A stretch of DNA of 64,000 bases from Olleya sp. Bg11-27 (lineage in GTDB: Bacteria; Bacteroidota; Bacteroidia; Flavobacteriales; Flavobacteriaceae): positions 3,611,001-3,675,000 of the forward strand of contig NZ_CP025117.1 in assembly GCF_002831645.1 (NCBI RefSeq), in the 5' to 3' direction. The notes beneath the pieces were generated by a model. The model did not search any database. It worked only from the letters and a program-made list of their open reading frames with translations, and was not told the origin of the DNA. This document shows, one piece after another, positions 36,878-45,307 of this stretch; the first letter of the stretch is position 1; every line of letters starts with the position of its first letter. A program made the position numbers and the translations under genes.

Positions 36878-37373
36878 AATTATGTGTACTAGTTAATTTT
36901 TCTCTTATTATTTTTCTTGCTCTTGATAAGGCTACACGCACTGCTGTAGGATTCATATCTAGCATTTTTGCAATCTCGTCAAAATCGTATTGCTCTATAT
37001 CTCTTAATTGCACGACCATTTTTTGTTGTTCTGGCAATTCTTCAATAATCTTAGCAACCCATTGTAAGCTATCATTTACTTCTATCTGCTTCTGTAATGC
37101 GACACTATGATCTTGATAGTTACTATGTACTATTTTTAAATTTTGTGCTTGTTTAGATTTTAGTTTATCCAAACAAAAGTTTTTAGTCATCGTCATGGAA
37201 AATGCTTCCACATTTTTATAATTTTCTATTTTACCTTTATTCTTCCATAGTTTTAATATTACTTCCTGCGTGGCATCTTCTGCTTCTTCACGAGACACTA
37301 GTAATCGTTTTGCTAAACGAAAAACCTTATCCTTAAAAGGCATTACTATTTTTAAAAACTCTAACTGTGTCAT
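36864..37373 (-). CDS. ECF-type RNA polymerase sigma factor
   Basis: 169 residues with region 2 (FRLAKRLLVSREEAEDATQEVILKLW, about 15-45) and region 4 (LPEQQKMVVQLRDIEQYDFDEIAKML then AVRVALSRARKII, about 114-160). Heads a four-gene minus-strand operon with the membrane partner and the two DUF4252 proteins, and is divergent from the S41 peptidase across 104 bp, whose shared control region likely regulates both. Confidence 0.92.
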   Translation of the reverse strand: MTQLEFLKIVMPFKDKVFRLAKRLLVSREEAEDATQEVILKLWKNKGKIENYKNVEAFSMTMTKNFCLDKLKSKQAQNLKIVHSNYQDHSVALQKQIEVNDSLQWVAKIIEELPEQQKMVVQLRDIEQYDFDEIAKMLDMNPTAVRVALSRARKIIREKLTSTHNYGVK

Positions 37374-37477
37374 TCTGGTTGGTTGGTTTCTATTACGACG
37401 AACGATAATTAAATTTGTTACAATTTATTTTCAATATTAAATAAAGTAAGTACATTTATAAATAAAAAAAGAAAAAT

Positions 37478-38923
37478 ATGACTATTAAAAAGACTTGGAT
37501 TTATACCATACTATTATTAGCATGCTTTAGTATTACGGCTTGTTTTGAAGATCAAGATGATAACTTAATTCCTGATAATGATATAAAAGATTTTGTTTGG
37601 AAAGGTTTAAATCTTTGGTATTTATGGCAAAATGAAGTCCCAGACTTAGCAGACAACAGATTTTCTAGTACTGAGGAGTATACGTCTTATTTGGATGGTT
37701 ACAGTTCGCCAGATGCTCTTTTTGACGATTTACAACATAATGATGACAGATTTAGTTGGATTGTAGACGACTATTTTGCTTTAGATAATGCTCTTAATGG
37801 GATTTCTAAAAGTAACGGAATGGAATTTGGCTTAGGTTTAATAGATGGTGGCCCAGAAGTTTTTGGAGCCATTCAATACATATTACCTAACACTGACGCC
37901 TCGACTTCAGACTTACAACGTGGTGATTTATTTTTAACTGTTGATGGTACGACACTAACGCAAACCAATTACACTAGCTTGTTATTTTCTAATAGTGACA
38001 CCTACACTATCGGTCTAGCCGAATTAGATAGTAATGACAATTTAGTATTAACTGGCGAAACGGTAACATTAACAAAACAAGTGTATGAAGAAAACCCGAT
38101 ACTTATAACCAATACGTTTACCGTAAATGGCATAAAAGTGGGCTATTTAATGTATAACCGTTTTACAAGTAGTTTTGACCAGCAGCTTAATGATGCTTTT
38201 GGACAATTTTTAGCCGAAGGTGTACAAGAGTTAATTTTAGATTTACGTTATAATCCAGGAGGAAGCGTAGGCTCTGCTATTAATTTATCGAGTATGATTG
38301 CAGGTAAACCTACCTCTGATTTATTTTTAAAACAACAGTGGAATAATAAAATACAAGCAGCTTTAACAGATGAAGAAGTGTCAAGAAATTTTGTAGATAA
38401 ATTAACTGACGGTACACCTATTAACACTCTTAATCTTAATAAAGTATATATATTAGCACAATATAGTTCTGCTTCTGCAAGCGAGTTAGTTATTAATGGA
38501 TTAAATCCTCATATTGAAGTTGTGCATATTGGAAGTTCTACTAGAGGTAAAAACGAATTTTCTATAACCCTTTATGATAGTCCAGATTGCGCATACTCAT
38601 GTACAACAGGTATCAATCCAAATCATATCTGGGCGATGCAACCTTTAGTTGGTCGTAATGAAAATGCAGCTGGCTTTTATCAATTTGAAGCTGGGCTAAT
38701 TCCAACTATTGAATTAGAAGAAACGGTCTCTAATTATGGCGTTTTAGGACAACAAGACGAACCTCTTTTAGCAAGAGCGATACAACACTTAACTGGTAAT
38801 GGTCGATTTGGAACTACTCAAACTAATAGTAAATTTACTATCATTGAAAACTCTAATGCACAAACGTTAACTAGAGATAATATGTACCTTAATGATAAGG
38901 ACATTCCTAATATCTTTAAATAA
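37478..38923 (+). CDS. S41-family C-terminal-processing-like protease, lipoprotein
   Basis: 481 residues. Lipoprotein signal ending ITAC (mature Cys near 22), an N-terminal helical domain, a PDZ-like stretch around residues 120-190 (LQRGDLFLTVDGTTL) and the S41 catalytic domain from about 215 to 430, with LILDLRYNPGGSVGSA and the nucleophile region YSSASASELV near 328-337. Cleaves unfolded or regulatory envelope proteins. Divergent from the ECF sigma operon, so it may help process the anti-sigma partner, which is inference. Confidence 0.9.
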   Translation: MTIKKTWIYTILLLACFSITACFEDQDDNLIPDNDIKDFVWKGLNLWYLWQNEVPDLADNRFSSTEEYTSYLDGYSSPDALFDDLQHNDDRFSWIVDDYFALDNALNGISKSNGMEFGLGLIDGGPEVFGAIQYILPNTDASTSDLQRGDLFLTVDGTTLTQTNYTSLLFSNSDTYTIGLAELDSNDNLVLTGETVTLTKQVYEENPILITNTFTVNGIKVGYLMYNRFTSSFDQQLNDAFGQFLAEGVQELILDLRYNPGGSVGSAINLSSMIAGKPTSDLFLKQQWNNKIQAALTDEEVSRNFVDKLTDGTPINTLNLNKVYILAQYSSASASELVINGLNPHIEVVHIGSSTRGKNEFSITLYDSPDCAYSCTTGINPNHIWAMQPLVGRNENAAGFYQFEAGLIPTIELEETVSNYGVLGQQDEPLLARAIQHLTGNGRFGTTQTNSKFTIIENSNAQTLTRDNMYLNDKDIPNIFK

Positions 38924-38928
38924 AACAA

Positions 38929-38958
38929 AAAAGCCTCTAAAATTATTTAGAGCCTTTT
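38929..38958 (+). terminator. Terminator behind the S41 protease, type-1 copy
   Basis: A-tract, GCCTCTAAA, TTTAGAG, then CC and T-tract, with one C-C mismatch. It is a close relative of the hairpins at 39736-39767 and 41913-41942. Confidence 0.7.
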
Positions 38959-38991
38959 AATTTTTAGACATAAAATTAAAACCTATACCTA

Positions 38992-39711
38992 TTGAGTCAT
39001 AAAACATACTTTAATTGGAGCTCTGGCAAAGATTCGGCTTTAGCCCTTTACCACTTATTACAAGACGATTCTTATGCTGTTGAACAACTAATTACAACTG
39101 TCAACACCCATTACAACCGTGTCACAATGCATGGGTTAAGACAAGAATTATTAACGGCACAAACTAATGCTTTAAATATAAAAGCAAGCCTTATAGAACT
39201 TCCTGAAATGCCTAGTATGGAAACCTATGAGGACATCATGTTACAAACAATAACGGCATTAAAAGAAGAGCAATTTACCCATAGCGCCTTTGGAGATATC
39301 TATTTAGAGGATTTAAAAATCTATAGAGAAACTCAATTAGCCACACAAAATATAAAAACGGTCTTTCCGTTATGGAAACGCGACACAAAACAACTTATTA
39401 CGGAATTTTTAGAGCTTGGCTTTAAAACGATAGTCGTTTGTGCCAATTCTAAATACTTTGACCAAAATTTTGTTGGAACGATTATAGACGAGCATTTTGT
39501 AGATAATTTACCCGAAGGTGTTGATCCATGCGGAGAAAATGGCGAGTTCCATACCTTCTGTTTTGATGGTCCAATCTTTAAAAACCCGATCCCGTTTACC
39601 ATTGGAGAAAAAGTTTATCGCGAGTATAATGCGCCTAAAACCACTGATAATTCGGTGTGTAAAAGTGATGCCGAAACCTATGGTGTCTGGTATTGTGATT
39701 TAATTCCGTAA
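38992..39711 (+). CDS. Diphthine-ammonia ligase-like ATP-dependent enzyme (Dph6/MJ0570 family)
   Basis: 239 residues from a TTG start. The PP-loop SSGKDSALALYHLL (about 10-23) marks a nucleotide alpha-hydrolase fold, and EDIMLQTITALKEEQFTHSAFGDIYLEDLK and GVDPCGENGEFHTF match the Dph6-type ATP-pyrophosphatase family. Eukaryotic Dph6 makes diphthamide, but bacteria lack that pathway, so the real substrate here is unknown. Bracketed by two similar terminators. Confidence 0.85.
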   Translation: MSHKTYFNWSSGKDSALALYHLLQDDSYAVEQLITTVNTHYNRVTMHGLRQELLTAQTNALNIKASLIELPEMPSMETYEDIMLQTITALKEEQFTHSAFGDIYLEDLKIYRETQLATQNIKTVFPLWKRDTKQLITEFLELGFKTIVVCANSKYFDQNFVGTIIDEHFVDNLPEGVDPCGENGEFHTFCFDGPIFKNPIPFTIGEKVYREYNAPKTTDNSVCKSDAETYGVWYCDLIP

Positions 39712-39735
39712 CCAATGACTATAGTATAAAACACA

Positions 39736-39767
39736 AAAAAGCCTCTAAATTATTTTAGAGGCTTTTT
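39736..39767. terminator. Bidirectional terminator, type-1 copy
   Basis: AAAAAGCCTCTAAA at 39736-39749 pairs perfectly with TTTAGAGGCTTTTT at 39754-39767. It separates the Dph6-like gene (+) from the T9SS propeller gene (-) and serves both. Confidence 0.85.
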
Positions 39768-39785
39768 ATTGGTACTTAATCTGGC

Positions 39786-41753
39786 TTACTTTTTAACAAC
39801 TTTAAGTGCAGCACTTCCCTTATCTGAAGTAATATTTACGATATAAACTCCTGAGCTTAAATTTTCAATATTTACTGGAACATTAGTAGACTCCACATTT
39901 TTCTTTAAAACCAAACGTCCTTCAGAAGAATAAACAGATACTAAACCAGTCTCTGAAACATAAAATTGAGACGTTGTCGGGTTAGGATATAGTGTTATTT
40001 TTATTTCTTTTGAAAAAGAATTTACACCCAATGTATTCTTGTTTATAACACCAATAGCATTTAAATCAAACCCGCTAGAACCATAAGGTGTCGAAAAAGG
40101 CTCATTAATTATATTCCCATAAGAATCATAAGTAGCATATGCCGGGTCTATAGATCCAATAGCATCAATAACTTTAACATGTGTAATATTATTTTTATCT
40201 AATAAGGCTGAATCATCAATATCACTAATATCAAAAGGAGTTCCAAATCCTGAACGGTATTTTCCTGCCAAATTATTAATATATCTTGCATCTACATTAC
40301 CAAAACCACCTACCTGTGTATCGGTTTGTGTTTGGCTATGAGATGGGAATCTAAAATAATTAACCCCGTCTGAACTTACCTCAACAAAAGCTAATTCTAA
40401 AAAAGTATCACTAAAACTATTCTCGAATACAGCAAAATCAAATCCTGCTCCATCTTTAATTGGTGTATCAAAAGTTAAAATAGCTTCACCTCCATCTCCT
40501 AAACTTACTACACCTCCATCTGGGATACCTAAAGCAGAATCTGATGTACCAACGGTAGCATAATTACTACCTAAATCCATTGCAGAAGGATCCGAAATAT
40601 TAACTAACCCTCTTGTTACAGTTGCTCCAGTTGCCCATTCTAAAAATAATGGACTATTCTGTGCAATCGCAGTCGATCCAGTCTGATCTGCAGGTGGCGC
40701 ATATATACCAAGTGCCATTTCATTTTTATAAACGCCGTTTGGAATAATACCCACTGTATATTCGTTTTGATAAGCACCTAATGTAGTATAGGTTCTTATT
40801 TTACCGTTACTTACATAATCCTCAGCATCCGCTAAATATAATGTGCCATCAATTAAAGATAAACCATAAGCTAAAGTAACGTTTTGAGCAGATGTGTCAA
40901 TAAAAGCAGTCGTTGGTAAACTTCCTGTAAAATCGAAATTATAAATATTATTATTTAAGACATAAAAAGCTTCTCCATTATCAACTTGCAAATAATTTGG
41001 GTGCTCTGAAGTAGCAAAATCTGAAACAGTTAATACAGAGTAATCCGTTAAGTCGATTCTATATAGTTTACCTAAAGTTTCATCCATAGTCCAAGCAGGT
41101 TTTCCTCCACAAAGCACATAAACATAATCATCATCTACTGAAATAGAATTAGGTATATCCCCAACCATTATTTGAGACACACTATTATCTACTAAGTTAA
41201 TTACAGATACAGAATTACCAAAACCGTACCCTCCTTGATGTGTAATAAATAATTGATTATTTTTTTTTACAATTCTTTCTGGCCCTTCTACTACCGGTAT
41301 TGTGCTTACCACAGTATTTGTAGACAAATCCATAACAGCAACATAATCATCAGTAGTAACTGTAGGATCACCCCAATCAGTTATGTAACCAAATCCATTA
41401 TCAAACGCAATATATCTTGGATTATTAAAACCTGTTGTTACCGTTGCAATGTGTGCAAATGTTACACTATTTACAACATTAATCTCACTACTTCCACTTC
41501 CAATGATGTAGGCATTATCGCCATCAAATCCCATACCTTGTCCTAATTGACCAATATCTTGTCCGGGGTTTTCTGTTGCAAAAATATCGTTATCCAGTGT
41601 TCCAGAATCATTTAAAAATGACACTGAAGCAGTGTTTGTACCAAACATACCTTCATTTAATATAAAAACACCATTATCAAAGCTTTGCGCATAGCCAGAA
41701 AAGCCAATCAAGCTAATGATAAATGTTAATACGAATAGATAATTTTTTTTCAT
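39786..41753 (-). CDS. T9SS-exported BtuG-like propeller protein
   Basis: 656 residues from the ATG at 41753, which begins a signal peptide ending GYAQS; a longer start at 41843 adds 30 non-signal residues and is rejected. Residues about 25-350 form a YncE/DUF5074-like beta-propeller homologous to the lipoprotein at 41976-43028 (shared ..NEG..., SVNDDYVYVLCG-type blades). Residues about 360-570 form a second domain (IPDGGVVSLGDGGEAIL, then FDFAVFENSF and GFGTPFDISDI). The last 75 residues are a T9SS type A sorting domain (YPNPTTSQFYVS and final SSGVYIVNIT). A surface-attached B12-binding protein is inferred from the locus and from BtuG, a propeller lipoprotein known to bind cobalamin. Confidence 0.82.
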   Translation of the reverse strand: MKKNYLFVLTFIISLIGFSGYAQSFDNGVFILNEGMFGTNTASVSFLNDSGTLDNDIFATENPGQDIGQLGQGMGFDGDNAYIIGSGSSEINVVNSVTFAHIATVTTGFNNPRYIAFDNGFGYITDWGDPTVTTDDYVAVMDLSTNTVVSTIPVVEGPERIVKKNNQLFITHQGGYGFGNSVSVINLVDNSVSQIMVGDIPNSISVDDDYVYVLCGGKPAWTMDETLGKLYRIDLTDYSVLTVSDFATSEHPNYLQVDNGEAFYVLNNNIYNFDFTGSLPTTAFIDTSAQNVTLAYGLSLIDGTLYLADAEDYVSNGKIRTYTTLGAYQNEYTVGIIPNGVYKNEMALGIYAPPADQTGSTAIAQNSPLFLEWATGATVTRGLVNISDPSAMDLGSNYATVGTSDSALGIPDGGVVSLGDGGEAILTFDTPIKDGAGFDFAVFENSFSDTFLELAFVEVSSDGVNYFRFPSHSQTQTDTQVGGFGNVDARYINNLAGKYRSGFGTPFDISDIDDSALLDKNNITHVKVIDAIGSIDPAYATYDSYGNIINEPFSTPYGSSGFDLNAIGVINKNTLGVNSFSKEIKITLYPNPTTSQFYVSETGLVSVYSSEGRLVLKKNVESTNVPVNIENLSSGVYIVNITSDKGSAALKVVKK

Positions 41754-41912
41754 GTTTTTAAGTTTTAGTTTGTTTATTTTTTTTCCTTCAATAATTTTAA
41801 TGCGAGATAGTAATCGAATTATACATTTTGTTTCACTCCACAAGTAAAAATGAAGATTTCAGCATTTAATTTTGCTATTTAGACACCAAAAATTATTTAA
41901 TGCATAAAACAT

Positions 41913-41942
41913 AAAAGCCCCTAAATTATTTAGAGGCTTTTT
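41913..41942 (-). terminator. Terminator of the btuB-btuG operon, type-1 copy
   Basis: AAAAGCCCCTAAAT pairs with ATTTAGAGGCTTTT with one mismatch. Lies 34 bp beyond the BtuG-like lipoprotein stop and matches the hairpins at 38929 and 39736 almost base for base. Confidence 0.75.
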
Positions 41943-41975
41943 TTTTGGTTGATTGGTGGTTTGTTTTTATAATTT

Positions 41976-43028
41976 TTAGTTGAAGTAGAATCCATTTGGA
42001 CCTAAACCTGCAACATTAGAACTTAACAAAGTACCTGATGTTGAGTATTCGTAAAACGTCCCATTAGAAGAGAAATCTGCACCATCGCCAATATAAATCA
42101 CGTCATTCTTAACTGCAAATCCATACATTACGCCAAAATCAGATGTAGAAGTATAAGTTAAAACAGGTATTTCTGACACTGTTGTATCTCCTAAGTTAAA
42201 ACTATATACAGAAGTATCTGCTGTAAAATAAACTGTATTATTATCTATATCTAAATTTTTAGTACCAGTAATTGAAGCTGGAATATCCAATGTGCTTGCT
42301 ATTGTATTAGTCACTAAATCTATCTCCATAAATTTACCAGAACCTGTTAACACATAAACACCATTACCAACTACCTCTATTGAATTAGATGTATTACCTT
42401 CTCCTAAATCAATATCTGTTACCGTTAAAGCATTAGTATCAACAACAGATACAGAGTGCTCAGTTCCGTATGCATTATTAGTCGTTATAACTTTATCTCC
42501 TAAAGCAGATATACGATCTAAATAATTACCTATTACAATTGTAGATGTAGAATAATCTGTTAAATCTATCACAGTTAAAAAGTCATCAGTAACAGTACCA
42601 AAATCACCATTATTAGTAACATAAGCTTTACCGTTTACAACAACTCCATATCTCGGACTTTCCAAATCTGTACTTATAGTCGCTATGTATTCAAAAGTAT
42701 ATCGATCCACAACAGTTACAGATCCACTTCCAGCAACGATAAACGCTCTTGAATCATCAAAAAAGATATTCTGAATGTAAATCCCCAACTCTTCGGCATC
42801 TGGATTTTCTATTCTAAAAACATCATTTGTTCTTCCCCCATCCTCACTAACAAAAATTATAGAATTTGTAACAGAACTACTCCCTCCTTCATTTAATACA
42901 AAATAACCATTTTCATAAGTTCCTAATGGTTCAGAACTTGGTACTATTGCATCATCATCACTTGTACAAGATGTTAGGAAAAACGCACTTGCTACTGCTA
43001 AGAATATTATTTTTTTAAATTGTTTCAT
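41976..43028 (-). CDS. BtuG-like beta-propeller lipoprotein (YncE/DUF5074 type)
   Basis: 350 residues. Lipoprotein signal with lipobox LTSC (mature Cys near 21), followed by about seven repeats of the blade pattern (DNVTVVDRYTFEYIATISTDLESPRYGVVV-like segments; several end in YVTNNGD or YVLTGSG). This fits a seven-bladed propeller exposed on the surface, like BtuG of Bacteroides, which captures cobalamin and hands it to BtuB. Its start lies 38 bp behind btuB, across a microsatellite. Confidence 0.85.
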   Translation of the reverse strand: MKQFKKIIFLAVASAFFLTSCTSDDDAIVPSSEPLGTYENGYFVLNEGGSSSVTNSIIFVSEDGGRTNDVFRIENPDAEELGIYIQNIFFDDSRAFIVAGSGSVTVVDRYTFEYIATISTDLESPRYGVVVNGKAYVTNNGDFGTVTDDFLTVIDLTDYSTSTIVIGNYLDRISALGDKVITTNNAYGTEHSVSVVDTNALTVTDIDLGEGNTSNSIEVVGNGVYVLTGSGKFMEIDLVTNTIASTLDIPASITGTKNLDIDNNTVYFTADTSVYSFNLGDTTVSEIPVLTYTSTSDFGVMYGFAVKNDVIYIGDGADFSSNGTFYEYSTSGTLLSSNVAGLGPNGFYFN

Positions 43029-43030
43029 TG

Positions 43031-43062
43031 TATTATTTATTTATTTATTTATTTATTTATTA
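43031..43062. repeat. Tetranucleotide microsatellite (ATTT)6
   Basis: Six complete and one partial ATTT units at 43035-43061 fill most of the 38 bp between the btuB stop and the BtuG-like start. On the minus strand it reads AAAT repeats just before the ATG. Confidence 0.85.
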
Positions 43063-43066
43063 GAGT

Positions 43067-44902
43067 TTAAAAATTAAAATTAAAATATGTATTAAAATAT
43101 GTACCCGGCATAAAACGGCCTAAGACACTTTGATAATTATGATTGAATATATTATTAACTTGAACACCCATTTTAACACTCTTTTTTTGACCTAAAGTGT
43201 AGTCTACTCCCATATTAGACAAGTAATAAGCATCAATATTATACTTTGCATTATTATCCGACTGTGTAAAAACCTCACCTACAAATAACTGCTGAAAATA
43301 AACAGATAAACGTTTATAATTGTACCCTAAAGTTGCTGTTGCTTTATGATAAGGCACATAAATAAGTTGCTTTTTACGTTGTTGATCCTCTGACACGGTA
43401 TAAGCATATGTGCTAGATAAAGAAAAGTGATGTTTATTTATTAATTTTTCGACATTAAACTTTCCTTCCACACCATACGTTTTCACATTATCTGTATTTA
43501 TAGGCATCCAAACGGTAGAGGTTGGTAGCCACCTAATCATATCTGTAATGTCATTATAGAAACCTGTAATAGACAGATTTATAGATTTATAAGTAAACGC
43601 ATTACCTAATTCTATTTGATAAGATGATTCTGGTTTTAAATCCAAATTACCACCATCTTGCCAATACAGGTCATTAAATGTTGGTACTCGGTAATTTTTA
43701 GAACCATTAACCGTTATAGTATATAATTCAGATAATTTATATTTTAATCCTAAACTATATAAAAATGGGCTTTCATAATTATTAGTAATTTCTTGCCTTG
43801 TAGTTACTTCATATAAAAAACGAGAACCTATTTTGTGCTTAAATAACACATTTAAACCAGTAACGTTGCGTTTAACCTTCTTAATACTGGAACCTTCTCC
43901 TGTATTTTGAGTATAATCAATTAAGGGATTAATAGTCATATTTTCGCCAAGCTTATAAGACAAATCATATTTTACTATCAAACTATTTACACCTCCATCA
44001 GTATAAGAGTCTCTTTCAATATTTGAAAAATATTTATACGTTTCTGTCAGATAAGCTATTTTTAATTTTGAAGTAAAGTCTCCTGCAAAACCCGTATATT
44101 CTATTAAATTTCTTGAATCTCTATTTTTATATTTAGAAGGTGTTTCTGTTGGCAATTGTAATGAAAAATGACGCTGACCATCGTAATAATTACTAAACGT
44201 CTTAATTATGTTATTATCATTGATCTTATAACCTAAGTTTAATCCTATGTTATTACTGTAATATTCCCCATTTAAATTAGTTTTATTACTATCTACATAA
44301 TCGTAATCATTTTCGGATTGCAAATAACTAATATTGGCATTTACACTCAATTTACTTGTGGAAAAATGACCTTTATAAGTGTTGTTAACCGTATTAAAAC
44401 TACCATAATTAACACCAATAAAATGTGAATCCTGGTCATTATAAGTTATTTTATTATTTAAATGGATAGAGCCACCAATGGCACCACTACCATATAATAC
44501 ACTTCCTCCACCACTTCTAACATCTATATTATCAAAAATCTTTGTGTTTACCGTACTAAAATCGGTTTGACCATTAAGTTGAGAGTTTATATTAATTCCA
44601 TTCCAAATTACAGCAGTTTGTTGCGCTGTAGTTCCTCTAAACGATGGAGAAGAAACCATTCCGAAACCATTTTCTTTAAAATAAATAGTACTATTATTAT
44701 TCAGTAAGTGAGTTAGTAACCCATTCCCTTTTTTTATAATACTATCCGATAATTTTAAAATAGATTGCGTATTCGTGTAAGTTTTCAACTTAATATCACT
44801 CAATTCAATTTCGTCTAAATATTGGATAGAGTCTATTTGTGTTTGTGCAAAAGACACAACACTATAACATACCGAAAGTAATAATACAATTGTTTTTTTC
44901 AT
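43067..44902 (-). CDS. btuB: TonB-dependent vitamin B12 receptor, BtuB-like
   Basis: 611 residues, the short form without a carboxypeptidase-like N-terminal domain. A signal peptide ends near FAQT; a TonB-interacting N-terminus, a plug (GFGMVSSPSFRGTTAQQTAVIWNGININ, about 78-105, and GSGAIGGSIHLNN near 138-150) and a barrel ending with aromatic residues (final Phe) follow. The assignment to cobalamin rests on the riboswitch directly upstream and the flanking btu genes, not on sequence alone. Imports B12 across the outer membrane with TonB energy. Confidence 0.9.
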   Translation of the reverse strand: MKKTIVLLLSVCYSVVSFAQTQIDSIQYLDEIELSDIKLKTYTNTQSILKLSDSIIKKGNGLLTHLLNNNSTIYFKENGFGMVSSPSFRGTTAQQTAVIWNGININSQLNGQTDFSTVNTKIFDNIDVRSGGGSVLYGSGAIGGSIHLNNKITYNDQDSHFIGVNYGSFNTVNNTYKGHFSTSKLSVNANISYLQSENDYDYVDSNKTNLNGEYYSNNIGLNLGYKINDNNIIKTFSNYYDGQRHFSLQLPTETPSKYKNRDSRNLIEYTGFAGDFTSKLKIAYLTETYKYFSNIERDSYTDGGVNSLIVKYDLSYKLGENMTINPLIDYTQNTGEGSSIKKVKRNVTGLNVLFKHKIGSRFLYEVTTRQEITNNYESPFLYSLGLKYKLSELYTITVNGSKNYRVPTFNDLYWQDGGNLDLKPESSYQIELGNAFTYKSINLSITGFYNDITDMIRWLPTSTVWMPINTDNVKTYGVEGKFNVEKLINKHHFSLSSTYAYTVSEDQQRKKQLIYVPYHKATATLGYNYKRLSVYFQQLFVGEVFTQSDNNAKYNIDAYYLSNMGVDYTLGQKKSVKMGVQVNNIFNHNYQSVLGRFMPGTYFNTYFNFNF

Positions 44903-44947
44903 AAATCTTAAAGACCCTTCTCCCGAAAGTCTAATTAGATGATGAAT

Positions 44948-45085
44948 TTGGCAGGTCTCCTGACTTGCGTCTTGTTATTGGTCTTCCCATCTAAAAACAG
45001 ACAGTGACATGAAGTATAATAACAAGCGTTGTAGCTTACAGTTGCGGGAACAGTTCTGGAGTTAAACCAGATTCCCTTTTAATCC
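44948..45085 (-). ncRNA. Cobalamin riboswitch
   Basis: On the minus strand the RNA reads GGGAATCTGG, then a loop, then CCCGCAACTGTAA, and later the B12 box AGTCAGGAGACCTGCC at 44965-44950; these are the conserved core elements of the cobalamin (AdoCbl-type) riboswitch in the right order and spacing. It lies 46 bp before the btuB ATG. Binding of B12 should shut off the btuB operon. A short hairpin (AGAC paired to GTCT) lies between box and ATG and may be the expression platform. Confidence 0.92.
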
Positions 45086-45118
45086 ATTCAAAAAAATAAA
45101 TGAAACCAAAATTCGACG

Positions 45119-45126
45119 CAAAAATA
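45119..45126 (-). promoter_or_regulatory. Candidate -7 box upstream of the cobalamin riboswitch
   Basis: TATTTTTG on the minus strand matches TAnnTTTG and lies about 35 nt before the 5' end of the riboswitch, a suitable position for the btuB transcript start. Confidence 0.4.
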
Positions 45127-45147
45127 CTATTTAAAATAATGTTTTTC

Positions 45148-45255
45148 CTATTTTTTCTTGTTCATTTTATAAATCAAATAAACAAAGCCCACTAAAAAAT
45201 GTAATAATATAATTCCTCCTACTATATATATTGTTAAATTTGAACCGTCCCTCAT
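45148..45255 (-). CDS. 35-residue single-helix membrane protein (candidate)
   Basis: ATG at 45255-45253, stop TAG at 45150-45148. Short polar start (MRDGSNLT), one helix of about 21 residues containing GG and HFLVG, then a lysine-rich tail (YKMNKKK) that obeys the positive-inside rule. It lies just upstream of the btuB promoter and riboswitch. The clear membrane-protein layout supports it, but in AT-rich DNA a chance frame cannot be excluded. Confidence 0.5.
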   Translation of the reverse strand: MRDGSNLTIYIVGGIILLHFLVGFVYLIYKMNKKK

Positions 45256-45307
45256 AACTAGAATTTTATATAAATCTAAAGGAATTCATTCCGATAATGT
45301 GTTACCA

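Noticed and set aside
41753-41843. Earlier in-frame ATG for the T9SS propeller protein
   Set aside because: The 30 extra residues are basic and precede a normal signal peptide beginning MKKNYLFVL.
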